Position numbers and translations under genes: made by a program. Source: Atrichornis clamosus (Eukaryota > Chordata > Aves > Passeriformes > Menuridae). From it: a stretch of DNA of 64,000 bases. The DNA lies in NCBI GenBank assembly GCA_013400975.1, contig WBMZ01009466.1, forward strand, positions 151,323 to 215,322, given 5' to 3'. Each line of letters begins with the position of its first letter. The stretch's first letter is position 1. Below are positions 35,541 to 48,300 of this stretch, piece after piece. The notes beneath the pieces were generated by a model, which was given only the letters and a program-made list of their open reading frames with translations, searched no databases and had not been told where the DNA came from.

Positions 35541-38500
35541 AGGTTAAATTTGAAATGCTTTTGCAGGGGGTGGTGGTGGTAATGCTTCAAGGAGTGATTT
35601 GAAGAAGGTTGATGAACTAGATAATATAAAAGAGATAGCTGGTACACAGGTCTGCAGAGACCTGATCCAGCCTACAGCAGCTGAAACTATAAAGTGCCAT
35701 GAGTTTCAGGCATGGGGAATCAACAGACAAGAGGGCAATAATGCAAAAGGCTGTGAAGGAACAATGTCAGAGAGGCAGAAAGGAAATTTGTGCTGTAGAT
35801 AAAGTAGCAAAAGAATGATGAGGAGGCAATTTTGAAGAACTAGGATAATTGGTAAGGGTATCCTTGAAGTCTTAAATAGCAATTAAATATGGCTGCAATA
35901 CCAGGTGTAGCATCTTGGCTGTTAGTTTTCTCTCTGTGAATGTGCAACATAACAAAAGGAGATGAAAGAGTAAAAAAACCTGCATTTTTAAGGGAAAAAA
36001 ATTTCTTTCAGCAATGTTTCATCTATCTTGGTTTTTTAGGCACTCAGCAATGAAGCTGAATGGAATATTAAGGTTCATCCCAACATGCTTTTTTTTAACA
36101 TTTTTTCTAGGCTATGTTAGTATAAAACCATAATGTTTAGTATAAACCATAGTATAAAACCTTAAAGTTCTAAATCCATTTACTAATCATTTGTTAATAA
36201 CCTTGTAACATCCATTAACCAAACCTTCCAGAAATGCTTCTTTTCCCTGCCAAAAAGATCATCGCTGACTTTTACCTAAATAATATTCTTTTTTTCAAGC
36301 TGTTTTAATTTAATCAGATAAATTTCTCATTCTCATTAAATTTTGAAGCTTCAGAAATTCACCATTAGCACAAGATTTGACAGCAAAAGCTAACATATAA
36401 CTATTGATAGGTGGTATTGAGAATAATGGTTAGTTTAAAGAAATGAGATCAACCCCTTTCAGAAAATGAACATACATCCACACTCAAACCAACTACTCAA
36501 GCAAACTTCATACCTGACTAAAATAAGAATGAAAGTGAAGAAAGTACAGCTGTCTTGCAGCCACATTTTATGAGATAGCATCATTTCCTAAACTGGGAGA
36601 ATGGGAGACAGATTTACACCACTAACTAACTCAATAGGAATTTACATACTCTTCTTATCACCTGAGTATCCCAGAGGAATGAACAGCCAAAATCAGTTGT
36701 CATGACTTGCGTGGTTCCTGAGGGAATGTGGCTGTGACTCACACCTGCTGGAGGCACAGCTGACCCGGTCGGTGGTGATTATGCACCGCACTGTAATGTT
36801 GTCCTTGTGTTGAACTCTGTGTTATCCTTTTCCTGCTTGCTCAAAGTACTGATATTTTTAATATGGTGAAAATAATAAATTAATAGATGTGCCTGCTTGG
36901 TGTTTTAGCGTGTATTGACAGTATTAGTGAGGCTGATAACAGCCTGAGTCAGACTATAAAAAACACTTTACTCTTCAGTATGCCATAGTATAGACAGTGG
37001 TGGTTAGTTGGGTGCCCTGGACTACCCATATTTGATATGGAGACATTATGACACCAATGGGAAGTACTACAGCAAACTCACAGTCTCTACTGTCCTCATT
37101 GCTGCCAAAAGAGCAAAGAAAATTCACCCTTCTGATATTGTTCAGTGAGTCACTTCTTTTTCCCTCTGGAGACACAAAGCTGGTGAAGTAGCTGTCACCC
37201 TGGCCTGTGTCAGCACTCTGCAATGCAGTGTGCAGAGACGTTTTGTAAGGCAGTTTCTTCTTTGCCAATGCTGCAGATTTCAGATTTACTTCACCCAGCT
37301 GTTGCCTCTCTTTCCACAACCAAAATCAGTGGAAGCAAAAATGAGGCGTGAACACTACTTTAATAACTGATGGTGCCTGCCACTGCATTGTCATTACAGG
37401 TTGGAGAGAAAGAAAAGTTCTTGCTTAAAAGAGACATAGGTGGCAGATTTAGAAGAATCCCAGAGGCAATGCTGAATCTTTTCCTTTTGCAGTGATAGAG
37501 ATTGTAAAGTTAAGTGAGACACTGGAATTAAATCTTCTTTAGAGCTTTATACGCCTCTTAGCTCTTCAACATGTATGAAGAGCTCTCAGAACATCCTGTA
37601 TTTTTGCCTAACTATAGACTGAATATGGATGAAACCTGCTTTAAAATTGTTTGCAAAAAAAGTCTGAATGTTGTGCAGTCTTCCTGAATTAATAACTGTG
37701 AGCTGTGACATCCAACTCCTTTCCATATGATCTCTCCTTCCCTCTACACTCATTAAAATTTGTGGTGCATGTATGGTTCATATTAAATCTCTAATAATAG
37801 TGCTAAGAAGTCTATCAACTACTTAAAAGAGGGATTTTGATACAATGGAGGCTGTTACCAAAACACCCTCCATGTGAATTTTGTCCAGAGCACTTCTAAT
37901 TCTCAAGGTATTGTGTGGACTCCAAATTGACAAAAATTGCCTGGAATCTCCTTCAGCATGAATAGAGAAGGACCACAGGGCAGTCCTGGATAACTGTACA
38001 CGTAAGCAGTTCAAATACACGCGAAACCGACTCACGCATCATCTAAATCCTGTCCTGAGCAACTAAGAACACAACACAAAAAGAAAACCAAGTGTCTAAG
38101 ATCAACACTGCTTTCACTTAGGTAAGTGAACCTTGGCTCTCTTTTCTCAAGCATTGTGGGAAGAGATACAGCTGATATATAGCATTTTTCAATTCCTTTG
38201 AATTTTCTGTTAAATCTTTTACTGATACATTCAATCTTCTAAAGAGGAAAAGCATATGAAACAAGAATTTGATTAATTTTTAGAACTTTTTTCACCCCAT
38301 TTTTCTTTCTTATTTCTTATTCTAATTACCTACTGATCCATGTGTAGTATTTTTTTCTGTCATTATTCTAATGGAGAAGACAGTGATGATACTAACTCTG
38401 CAGCCAAATAAAACATTATGACATCAATTTATGTCATTACAAGCTGTTCTCAAATGTGAAATCCTTTAGTAATAGCAAAATAGAAACATAGAAACAATAA

Positions 38501-41500
38501 TAAACACTGGTGGTAGTACCAAACAGAAATGAAGGGTGGAGACTGACGGGTACAGGAAGACATGTCAGAAAAATGATTTCAGAAATGAGAACATTGTGGC
38601 TGAGCTGAGAGGATGGGGTATAAGGTAGATACAAGTGAAGACTAAAAAAAGGTGTATTAAAAGGGCTGAGGAGAAAGTAGGATATTAAGAGATCTAAAAG
38701 CTTGATGAGAATTTATTACGCATGTAATAAAATTGTAGAATTTGTGAGAACACTACAGAGTTAATTTGCTTGTGTTATCCAGCAGGAGGAAAAAAATCAG
38801 TTCTAGGAACTGACTAGACCAATAAAAAAGAATTCTCAAAACCTTGTTTAAAAACAGATTTTTACACATAAAGCAATCATTTTGGGAAAGAGCTAACCAT
38901 TTAAATGGAAGTTTCATCACAACATGTCAATTGCCAGAGATGCTAGAAAACGGGTTTATACACACACGCACACAGCAGAAAAACTCCAAGCTGCACTTCT
39001 TTTACACAATGTTTGACGTGACGATTTAAGAAACTGTACTCGGTTTTAAGTTTTAGTTTAAATCATTGAATTTATTCTTTTGTACAGTTTTTATCAATTC
39101 TGCCTTCTACTTTTCCTTATCAATATATTCAAGTTAAATAGAAAGTGAAACCTAATTAAAAGCACCTTCAAAAATACACCTCACATTGCACTTCCCATGC
39201 TCAAAGCTTAAAGGATTACTCCTGTAGGAATATACTAGTAGAATCCTTAAGGAAGTTTAGAAATCACACTAAACTCTGCAAAAGATATTTCCATCCCTTT
39301 TCTACAGTACTAGAGAAACTACAGTTTGACAATCTTATTTCAGAGTATATCAGATTGTATATAAATGGACGTTGTCAGTGGAAATATAGTTTAAGCTGTG
39401 AATGTCAACAGGCAGTAAAGAACTGGGTGTATGTGATTGTCCAAAACTGAGCTTTTGTCTTCTCAATTTGAAGCCTGCTTCCTTCTAGATGCAACCTGTA
39501 TGAGGTACCCTTAAATTTTGAAAGTGGCTGGGTTAAACAGAATTGGCATATCCTGTTTCTTCCAGTTAATGGAGAGTCATGAGGCCAGATGAATTAGGAG
39601 CCTAAATATGCACACTCTTTATGCACATAGGCCACTTAGAACATAGAGATGCTGGGAAAACTGAGGGTGTTTTCTTCTGAAAAGAGGAGCTGGCCCTAGA
39701 TGAAAAGTTCCCACAGTTCAAAGCAGTCTTTGAAAGACAGATTGGAAGAAAGATTTCAGAAGTGGGAACAGATCCTAAAGATGAGGTAGATGCATGAAGT
39801 TGAATGTTGGAGGATGCCCCAGGACCCTGGGCGGTGGTGCCCGGGATGGGTAACTGTGAGCAGTGTCAGAGCAACTTTTGAGGGCTGGGTAATGTAGAAC
39901 TACAGAGGGATTGTGAGTGACTGAGAGATAATCAAGTAGTGCTAAAAGTGCTAAACTGGTTGACTTTTAAACCCCAGTACCAGATTCATTATGGTCTGTT
40001 ATTTACCCTGTCTATTATGAGGATATAGTAAATTAGCCTTAAAGTTCCAACAACAGTGAACATTTGGAAAAAAGAGACGGAATGCAAGCCAGTAACATTT
40101 CATATGACTGGTCAAAATATTTCATGACGGTATATTTTTAAAATACAATGTGTTGTTACTTTTCTTTGGGACAGTAGAACACATTGAAAAGCTTCCATAA
40201 CTTTACTTCTGTTTAGAAGTGTGGTTCTGTGGTAATTGGAAGTTCTAGCTCTGCTCAGATAATATTGAGGAATAGGCAATAAGCACAGCTTGAAGATTTG
40301 TAAAAAACACAACTGTGACAAGAGATGAAAATGAACAATAACACATCACTTTCTCAGTTCTACAGGCAAACTGATTCAATTTAACTAAATTCTTCTTATT
40401 TCAAGTCTTATTTTTTTTCCTTTTTTCAATTTATTTTAAGATTATTTATTTATTTTCTTAATTAGATGCATCAAAGTTGTGACTATTAGATATGATACTC
40501 TGGATTTTTTCAGCCTGAAAACCAGAATCTGCCTTCAATGACTTATAGAATAAACTAAGGGGGAGATTGTTTGTACAGATGTGCCTGTACTTTTTTTACT
40601 AAAGGAGCACAAAATATTCTCTTCACATTGACAGAGGAAAATGATTCAAATGATCTGAAATCTGTTATGTAAACCTCTGGGAAACAGAAATGTCAGAATA
40701 TGGTAATGGATATATTTTAAAAATGCATCTTATTTCTGTGAGCCTGTGTACTAATTTTATCCATTGTTGCAGCAATTCCAGGCACAGTACAATAGATTCA
40801 AGATAACTATTTAAGAAAAGCATTCCTCTGAATCTAACATGGCTTTCATCAGACAAAACTAGTGGAAAACATAATCCATGATAATGCATGAAAAGAGAAC
40901 TCTCTTCAGATTACATGTGAAACATTTTCAAGAGCAACATTGCAGTTTGTCAATGAGCTTTGAGATAATCTCACTTGGGACAGACCCAGTGGGAAAGTGG
41001 AATGGGATGGACAGGACTGATCTTTCTGAGCTGTTTTCTCAGCAACCAGTGTTTTCCTGCTGATGAATGAGCCACTCGGTTTAATAACAAAATTTATAAA
41101 TGCTGTAATACCGGAAAGAAGCCCAGATTTTTGTGAAGAGAATTCCATGCCTCTACCTGGGCTTTGGTCTCTAGTAGCTGAAGCAGTCTCACTTTTTCTT
41201 TCATAATTAAATATAGAAGGATGCATGAAGAAAAATAATCTCTTTTTTAACTTGGACTGGGGACCAAACCATTAAAGCAAAATCCATGGACCTTAAGAGC
41301 CCTAGCATTTTTTGAAATCAAAGGAATTGATTCCACTATCGGTGGAAACGTGAGCACCTTAACAAAACAGACCCTATGTTGTAAGCCCATAGTCACGAAA
41401 TATATTTTCAGCAGGGCTCATCTGTTTGGTGATGGTTATAACCATTTCTGTTATCAACATTTGTGCTATTTTATAGCATCTGAATCCATTGTGTAAAATT

Positions 41501-42034
41501 CCATAAAGCAAGAGCGATATGTGATTTTCTCAGCAGATTGAAATATCTGTTGCTAGGATTATATTGCTTATCCTGATTGGTGGGTAAGGTTTACAGCCAG
41601 TGCAGTCATATTAATCAATTCTGGCTAAATATCCAGGTTAAGTTTTCTCTACATCTCAGTTACACACAGACATTTCTGAATGTTGACCTGTAACGTTTGC
41701 TGCAGGCCATACCCAGTCATAAGAGGATGTTTAAACTCCTTTAAAAATGTCAAAATTCAGGAAGTGAGTTTCAAGCAATTTCATAAGTCAAATAAAATAC
41801 AGTTAGCATTTAGATGTGATACTTCTGACTGTTATGAAATGTAAGACAGACTCAAAACCTGACTGATGAATACTACAGTAGGGAATAAATAATTAAATAG
41901 TATGAATTTTCTTTTCTGCTTTCCCAGAGGAAGGGCTTCTCTGAATAGTAGCTGGAAAAGTTTCCTTGAAGAGAAATCAGTTCTGTTCCTTATTAGAAAC
42001 TCTCAGAACTCTTTGTGTATGTTTTTCTAGTTAA
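35541..42034. other. Unique AT-rich non-coding DNA
   Basis: About 6.5 kb without a convincing gene or transposon. Minor items are a near-duplicate TATAAAACC-ATAA cluster at 36118-36165, a GC-richer patch at 36700-36815 and a short CA-rich run at 38960-38978. A minus-strand frame of 114 codons at 36975-37319 begins with TTG and not ATG, and has no recognised domain. Confidence 0.45.
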
Positions 42035-42172
42035 GTGGCTAAGAGTGAGAGGGAAAGAAGGAAGGAAGGAATGAAGGAGGGAAGGAAGGAAGGAAGGAGG
42101 GAAGGAAGGAAGGAAGGAGGGAAGGAAGGAAGGAAGGAAGGAAGGAAGGGAGGGAAGGAGGGAGGGAGAGAG
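42035..42172 (+). repeat. GGAA tetranucleotide microsatellite, about 130 bp
   Basis: A nearly pure plus-strand purine tract made of GGAA/GAAG units with occasional GGGA variants, flanked by AAGAGTGAGAGGGAAAG and GAGGGAGAGAGGCC. The open frame across it codes a Lys-Glu-Gly-Arg repeat and is an artefact. Such GGAA tracts can bind ETS-family factors when long, and polypurine mirror repeats can form triplex DNA. Neither is shown here. Confidence 0.95.
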
Positions 42173-44827
42173 GCCTCTTTTATATATAAGCTTCTAGTTA
42201 ATAAGAATGCAAGAAGAAATTTGATTTGGAGACAAAAGATTTGTTATTGGAAGAAGAGTATCTTTGAGTAGAAGAACAAGCCTTATCTTCTTCTAATTGT
42301 GCATGTGCATATCCTCAAGTTGAAGCAACTGGCAGTCTGTATGTGTAGATGCAAAGTGGCTCTCTATGTGAGGGGCAGAGGTAAGCAGGTCACACCTAGA
42401 AGAAAGCTGATAATTTTTGCCAATAGAGATATGGCAACCTGACAACTTTTCTGTTCTAGGTATTTACTGCTGATGCACATAACTGAGATTTATTTCAAAC
42501 TTAGCACGTGATCAGTTTATGTTCTCTGACAAATAGAACATCACAAAGTTAATGAATTTACCTTGGCAAATAATGGTAGGATACTAGAACACCTTAATTT
42601 CCTTTTTTAATATTTTTATGCTTTCCATCAGTCCCTTCGTGGAAATGACTAATCTATTTTGGCTGAATTATTTCACAAAATTATTTGTGATTAAGCTAAG
42701 TAATTTAATAGAACAGGGAAAAGACCCTTTACTGAGAAGTGTCAGATCACCTTACTGTATTGCTGAACTTATTTAACACTTATTATGTAAGCCAGGTGAC
42801 ACCCAGGAAAAAGGTATTGCTCCATTTGCTTCACTCAAATTACATACTTGCAGAAGATTTGCTACTGATATGTCCTGTTTCATCAATCCTTTGTTAGGTG
42901 CTCAAAAATTAAAGTTGAAAATAAGACTTTTTTATAAATTCCTGCAACTTTCAGCATATTTAATGAATGATGTAACACACGTATAATTTTAGAATGTAGA
43001 TTTAAAATGATGCAGTGTAACTTGTTTTGTATGAAGAGTAGAGTCTTATTTTTAGAGTATAAGTTATGTAAAGGTAAAATGTGAGAGATCTACCAATACC
43101 AGTCCCATGTATTTTCATATATCCTGAAGAAAACATATTAGTCTAGACAGCATTTCCTTCTTGCTCAGTACTGGTTTAGCAGATAGAGAACCCATCTTTC
43201 ACTGTTTAGTACAACAAAATGAATATTACAGAACAGTCCAATGTGACTTTCTATAAGAAATAATGAAACCATAAGAACATGAGGGAATATGTTAGAAACC
43301 TGAATATTATTCCTGTATATGCTTTGCAGGTTTTTTTTTACAATTCTATGCTTTTCTTTTTCTTTTTTTTGTTTCCTGCCAAGAGTTACACACAAATGCA
43401 ACACAAACTGCCATTGGAATTGAAACATCAAAAAACTTCTTGCTCCCTTGATCAAGGGTTTATGGCAGATATATGAACTATTTTCCCAGCAAAGTATTTT
43501 CTGTCATGACAAACAACAACACACTGAAAATGTGTCTTACTAGGTGATGACTATTTAAAGGAAAAGAAAAATACACAGGAATTCTTGCATATCTGTGATC
43601 TTGAATTTTCCCAAACATATTTTTCCAATGCCAAGTAACATTATTAGTTGCAACATGTTTAAAATATAGTCTAATTAAAAGGCTCTTACATTTCACATTA
43701 AAGAAAATAATAGAGGAATATTTTCTTCCTGAGGCAAAGACAGAATTAGGCATCAGAGTAGTGTCATTATTAGACAGATTTCTTTTTCTTATTCTAAAAA
43801 TATTTTCCATATTTTCTTTTACAAGATGGCCCTTCACATCTTTATATTTTGTGAAATTATAGACTTATTTCTTTATATCAAATGTATTCACAGGAATTAA
43901 AATTATCATTTAATGTTTCTAAATTAATGAAGGAGGAGAATATTTTTAAGGTGGTGTAAAAATTGCTTATTTAAAAAATATGGCTACTCCAGTTTGATTA
44001 TTTTCAATTAAAACAGACTAGAATCAATTATCTAAGTAATCCATTTACTTCAGGCTGTTTTACCAAGTCTATTTGAGGGGTAAGAGTCTGGGCAGGTTGC
44101 AATGGAGAATGAAAGCACTACCTTATCAAGTCTGCAGGCATTGGGTACAGTAAAAAAATTGAAAATACAGCTTCAGGCCAAGACTTAAAAAATGGAATAA
44201 CAATTATATTTCTAAATCTTTATGTAGATAGTCAATATGGATACAAATTGTGAAATGGTTAATCCCTTAAACCCAATGAATATGCAGCTTTCATGTAGCA
44301 CAGAAGTTTTATGTGCAATTCTAGGCATTTGTAATTTGAAAAGTTGAATTTGGTTATCTTTGCTGAAATGGTGTCATCCTACGTTTACTCCTTCTATACT
44401 GTACTACACCACTATCTGCCACTGCACTATATGCTTTATATTATATCCCTTATATATACCCCTAATGATTTGGGTTAGGAGGAATGACTATATGATTGGG
44501 CAAGTCCGAAATCTTTAAAGAAAAATTGTATTAACTTTCTTTAAATTATCCTCAGATAATCTATAAGTATTGAAACGCTGGTCCTTTTCTGTAGCCTGAT
44601 ATTGCTGTTCATCATGTTCCAGCCACAGCATGGGCTATTCTACCTTAATACCCCACAGAGTCTGTATCTAAAGGGAGAATAGAAAATATTAAGATGCATT
44701 TGCAACCACAAAAGCAATTGGGGTTAACATCTGGAATTGTAGTCTGAGTTTTCTATACTTTTGCTAAAGTATCTGATGGCTTGAGATATTAAACCTGCTA
44801 AAAAAATCCTCTAGTTTGACTGAAAAC
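42173..44827. other. Unique AT-rich non-coding DNA
   Basis: Several frames on both strands (largest 119 codons, 43478-43837 minus) have AT-rich composition and no domains. No recognised repeat. Confidence 0.5.
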
Positions 44828-45330
44828 ATGACCCACAAAGATCATTGAAGTCCAGCTCCCAGCCTTGCACAGGACACCCAAGAGTCACAGCATGTTCCTG
44901 AGAGCATTGTCCAAACGCTTCTTGAACTCTGGCAGGTGCTGTGACCACTTCCCTGTGTCCCTGTTCCAGTGTCCAGCCACCCTCTGGGTGAAGAACCTTC
45001 TCCTACTGTCTAACCTACACCTCCCCTGACACAACTTCAGGCCGTTCCCTCGGATCCTGTCACTGGTCACCACAGAGAAGGGATCAGTGTCTGCCCCTCC
45101 TCTTCCCCTCACGAGGAAGTTGTAACTGCAGTGTGGCCCCATCTCAGTGTCCTCTTCTCCAGGCTGAACAAGTCGAGTTATCTCAGCCATTCCTCACACG
45201 TCTGCCCTTCTAGACCCTTCACCATACTTGTTGCCCTCCTTTGAACGCTCTCTAAAAGGTTTATATCTTATATGGTGGTGCCCACAACTGCACAAAGGAC
45301 TTGAGGTGAGGCCACACCAGTACAGAGAAG
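44828..45330 (-). mobile_element. CR1 LINE, 3' part lacking its terminus
   Basis: Read on the minus strand, the copy contains a 102-codon frame (45190-44885) with LVQPGEEDTEMGP, VVTSDRIRGNGLKLCQGR, SRRRFFTQRVAGHWNR and LPEFKKRLDNALR, the typical end of a CR1 ORF2. The left edge stops in the 3' UTR (GACCCACAAAGATCATTGAA) without the terminal octamers, so the extreme 3' end is lost or diverged. It is GC-richer and more intact than the CR1 copies at 17 and 27 kb, which suggests a different or younger subfamily. Confidence 0.9.
44885..45190 (-). pseudogene. CR1 ORF2 C-terminal remnant, open
   Basis: A frame of 101 codons that keeps the FFTQRVAGHWNR and LPEFKKRLDNALRNML segments. It is the extreme C-terminus of the LINE protein, with no catalytic residues, and it encodes no functional protein by itself. 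The middle of the frame (RFFTQRVAGHWNRDTGKWSQ) differs from the usual order, suggesting a few substitutions or a small compensated shift. Confidence 0.8.
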
Positions 45331-48300
45331 TATTTCAGTAAAGTTTAAAAAGAAAATCACTAGAAGGCTGTAAGAAGTAAATATTCTGAGGAAAAAGAAT
45401 TAGAATTCTTTTGACTCAAAATACTGGGATAGTTCAATAGAAGTTAGCTATTGGCTGTATTAGCTATAATTACAGATGAGAGGAAAAAACCACCAAACAA
45501 CATCAAGCTTTTATAACACTTGGGTAGAATGTTTGTCAATTAAATGTCTCAAGAACTAACAGCAGATATGTATGACAAAAGACAATTTGATGATAAAGTG
45601 TCCAAATTGAACTAGGAGGTTAATCAGCCCTATCCAGGAGGAATATGTCTTGATAATACTAAGGAAAAATGTCATCCCATGACAAAATTTGCTCAAACCT
45701 GGCATGTAAGCAAGAAATATAGTTAAACAGCAATGTTAGTAGTTAAACATAGTTAAACATCAATTACTACATTTCTGATCCTAATCCTGCAACCTAACTT
45801 TGACATGGACTTTTTAATTTAACGGGTATATTTCACTCTTGCAAAGCACAATAAATGTCCATAGTTACAGGAAGTAATGATGCTCTTTGAACCATACTGC
45901 AAAGAAAGTGAAAACGTGATGTTGAAAAGGAAGGATGGAAAATAGCAAAAAGAGCAGCTCAAAAGAAAATCCAGAACTTATACATGAAAAAGCGAGGAAA
46001 AAAATGGAAAAATCACAATGGAGCAAAATAGGAATGGCTATTGTCCCAACAACCTCCCTTAATGTATAGAAGTCAGCCAGCCAGTGTAAAATATCCCACA
46101 AAGTTATCCTGCCTCATAATGGGGGTCTTTTTCTTATAAAAGTACAGAGTGCTGTAATGACCACTGACATGAGAATAAATTGACCAGGGATTCTGTGTGT
46201 ATCCATCTCTAAAGTGTAAGGAAAAAAAAAAAATATTTGAAAGGAATATTTATCAAACCTAATGGATGGATTCAATTTGAATTCCTCATTTTTTTTCAGT
46301 AAATTCCCTCTGATTCCAAATGTTTTGTACCACATGTTGTTTACTCTATGACAGACAATTGAAACAATCAATTTCTTTGCAGCAATATAAATGAGTATTA
46401 CTGAGTTAAGCATGGCTAATGTAACCCTGCTTATTATTACTACTATTATTCCCTCAGGCCTGTAACTCCTTCTAAGACATTTTCTTAATATATCAAGGTG
46501 ATGTACACTTGGAGTTTTGCTTTCCCGATATGGTTACATCTTTATTTAACCTTGTGTCCATGATTAATGGAATGTGCTATTTCTGTTTTACTGTAATGGA
46601 TGACTGTGTTGTAGCAATACACAACTTAGTAATAACGTCTCGTTCCATAGAAGACATTATAACAAAAATTCATAGATGAACCAGAGCTGACAAATGCATT
46701 TTTACCCTGTATTTATTTATGTCTTTCTCTTTGACATCTCTTTATAGCCTAAATGGCTTTCCCTGTAAAATCCCACTGGAAATGCTTCTTCTTGAAAGTT
46801 CACTTCTAACTACCCCAGGGATAACATTACTCCAAGAAGTGAGGAGAGTATGTTGCTGTATTCACAGACTGTATACCAAAGTGCAGATTCAAATGTGCAA
46901 TTCCTTAATTTAGAAGCCAATTGTGCACTTCAAAGGACTAAGAAAAGTGTGTCACATCCCATGGTTACTAAAATGTTAAAACATTTTTTTATCCTGAAAT
47001 GAAAGAATTATTGAAATCCTTTTGCCTACATATATCAAGCATTACAAAAACATAATGTGACTTGCAATTTTTGCAATAGTGGACTAATTAATATAGTTAT
47101 GTGAATATAGGGAGGACCATGTTGGCAAGACCTAAGATTAAGACATGTCCTGTAATAACTTAAGAATTTATCTATTGCTGTGTTTATCCTTAAAACTGCA
47201 AACATATTAAAAAAAATTATGAATATAAAATGTAATGCTAATGTCCTAAAAGAAGATACTTCTAAGTCAAATACAAGATGCTTAACTGATTCAAATTATA
47301 CAAAAGTGAAATTCTCATCATCCAACCTCAAATGAATATTGTATAATTGGAATAAAATGAGGAAAGAATTATCAGAAAGGCAAGGAGTTACTTACATAAC
47401 TTTAAAAAGTTTTTTTTATATATAAGATAATGCTTTATAAGACTTTCCATAATATCTCATCCAGGAAAGAGATATCTACTCAAATGTCATCTATGCAGCC
47501 TAAAATGTATGAAAAACATGACTAAAGAATGATGGTCTTACTTTTCTAATAACACAATGGGCTTAAAAAGAAATAATGAGGGCTTAATACAAACAAAAGG
47601 AAGTATTCATCTATATGTTCACAACATGTAATTAAACTGGGAATCTGATTGTCAGAGAAATTGAAAAAAAACCAAAAAACCACTACAAATAAGTTCAGAA
47701 ATAGATTTGTCAAATTCATGAAAAATAGATACTTGGCAACTATAAACACAAAAGTCTTAGATGAAACCTCTGGAATGGGAAGTTCCTAAATTGAAGATTG
47801 GAAAGGAAAAGGAAATATCAAAGAGAATATTATTCCCTATGAAATTGACAATCCTATATGATTTTCTATATTATTGACAACCATTATTGGTGTCATTAGA
47901 AAAAAGATACTTACCTAGGTATACCTGGTACTGGCCCTATATTGTCATTCTTCTGCCATTACTTCCACTGTCTGTTGCACCTGTGTTTTATATCTTCTTC
48001 CACTCAAATTTTATCAATAAAGGCTTTTTTTTCTCAGTTCCACAGGTGGTCTTGGAATTCATTCTACAATAATCACAGCATCTTTAGCACCAAACATTTG
48101 TAGAGTATGATTTAGAATAATCTACATTAAAAAAATGGTAACTTTTATAAAGAGAATGGAAGATCAAGGTCCTAAACAGGTTTTGGACATCTAAGAATAG
48201 AGCAATGCAAATAATAATGAATTCTTCAGGTCTTCTTTAAAGGAACAGGTCCAGGCTTTACATCAAAACCTCTGTGTGATTGACAAAATTGGTCTTGACA

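Noticed and set aside
36975..37319. 114-codon minus-strand frame
   Set aside because: It starts with TTG and has no domain, splice context or homology I can recognise. It is not called a gene without expression or conservation evidence.
42035..42271. Open frame encoding a Lys-Glu-Gly-Arg-rich peptide
   Set aside because: It is the translation of the GGAA microsatellite and has no coding signal outside the repeat.
43478..43837. 119-codon minus-strand frame
   Set aside because: AT-rich amino-acid composition with no motif; consistent with chance.
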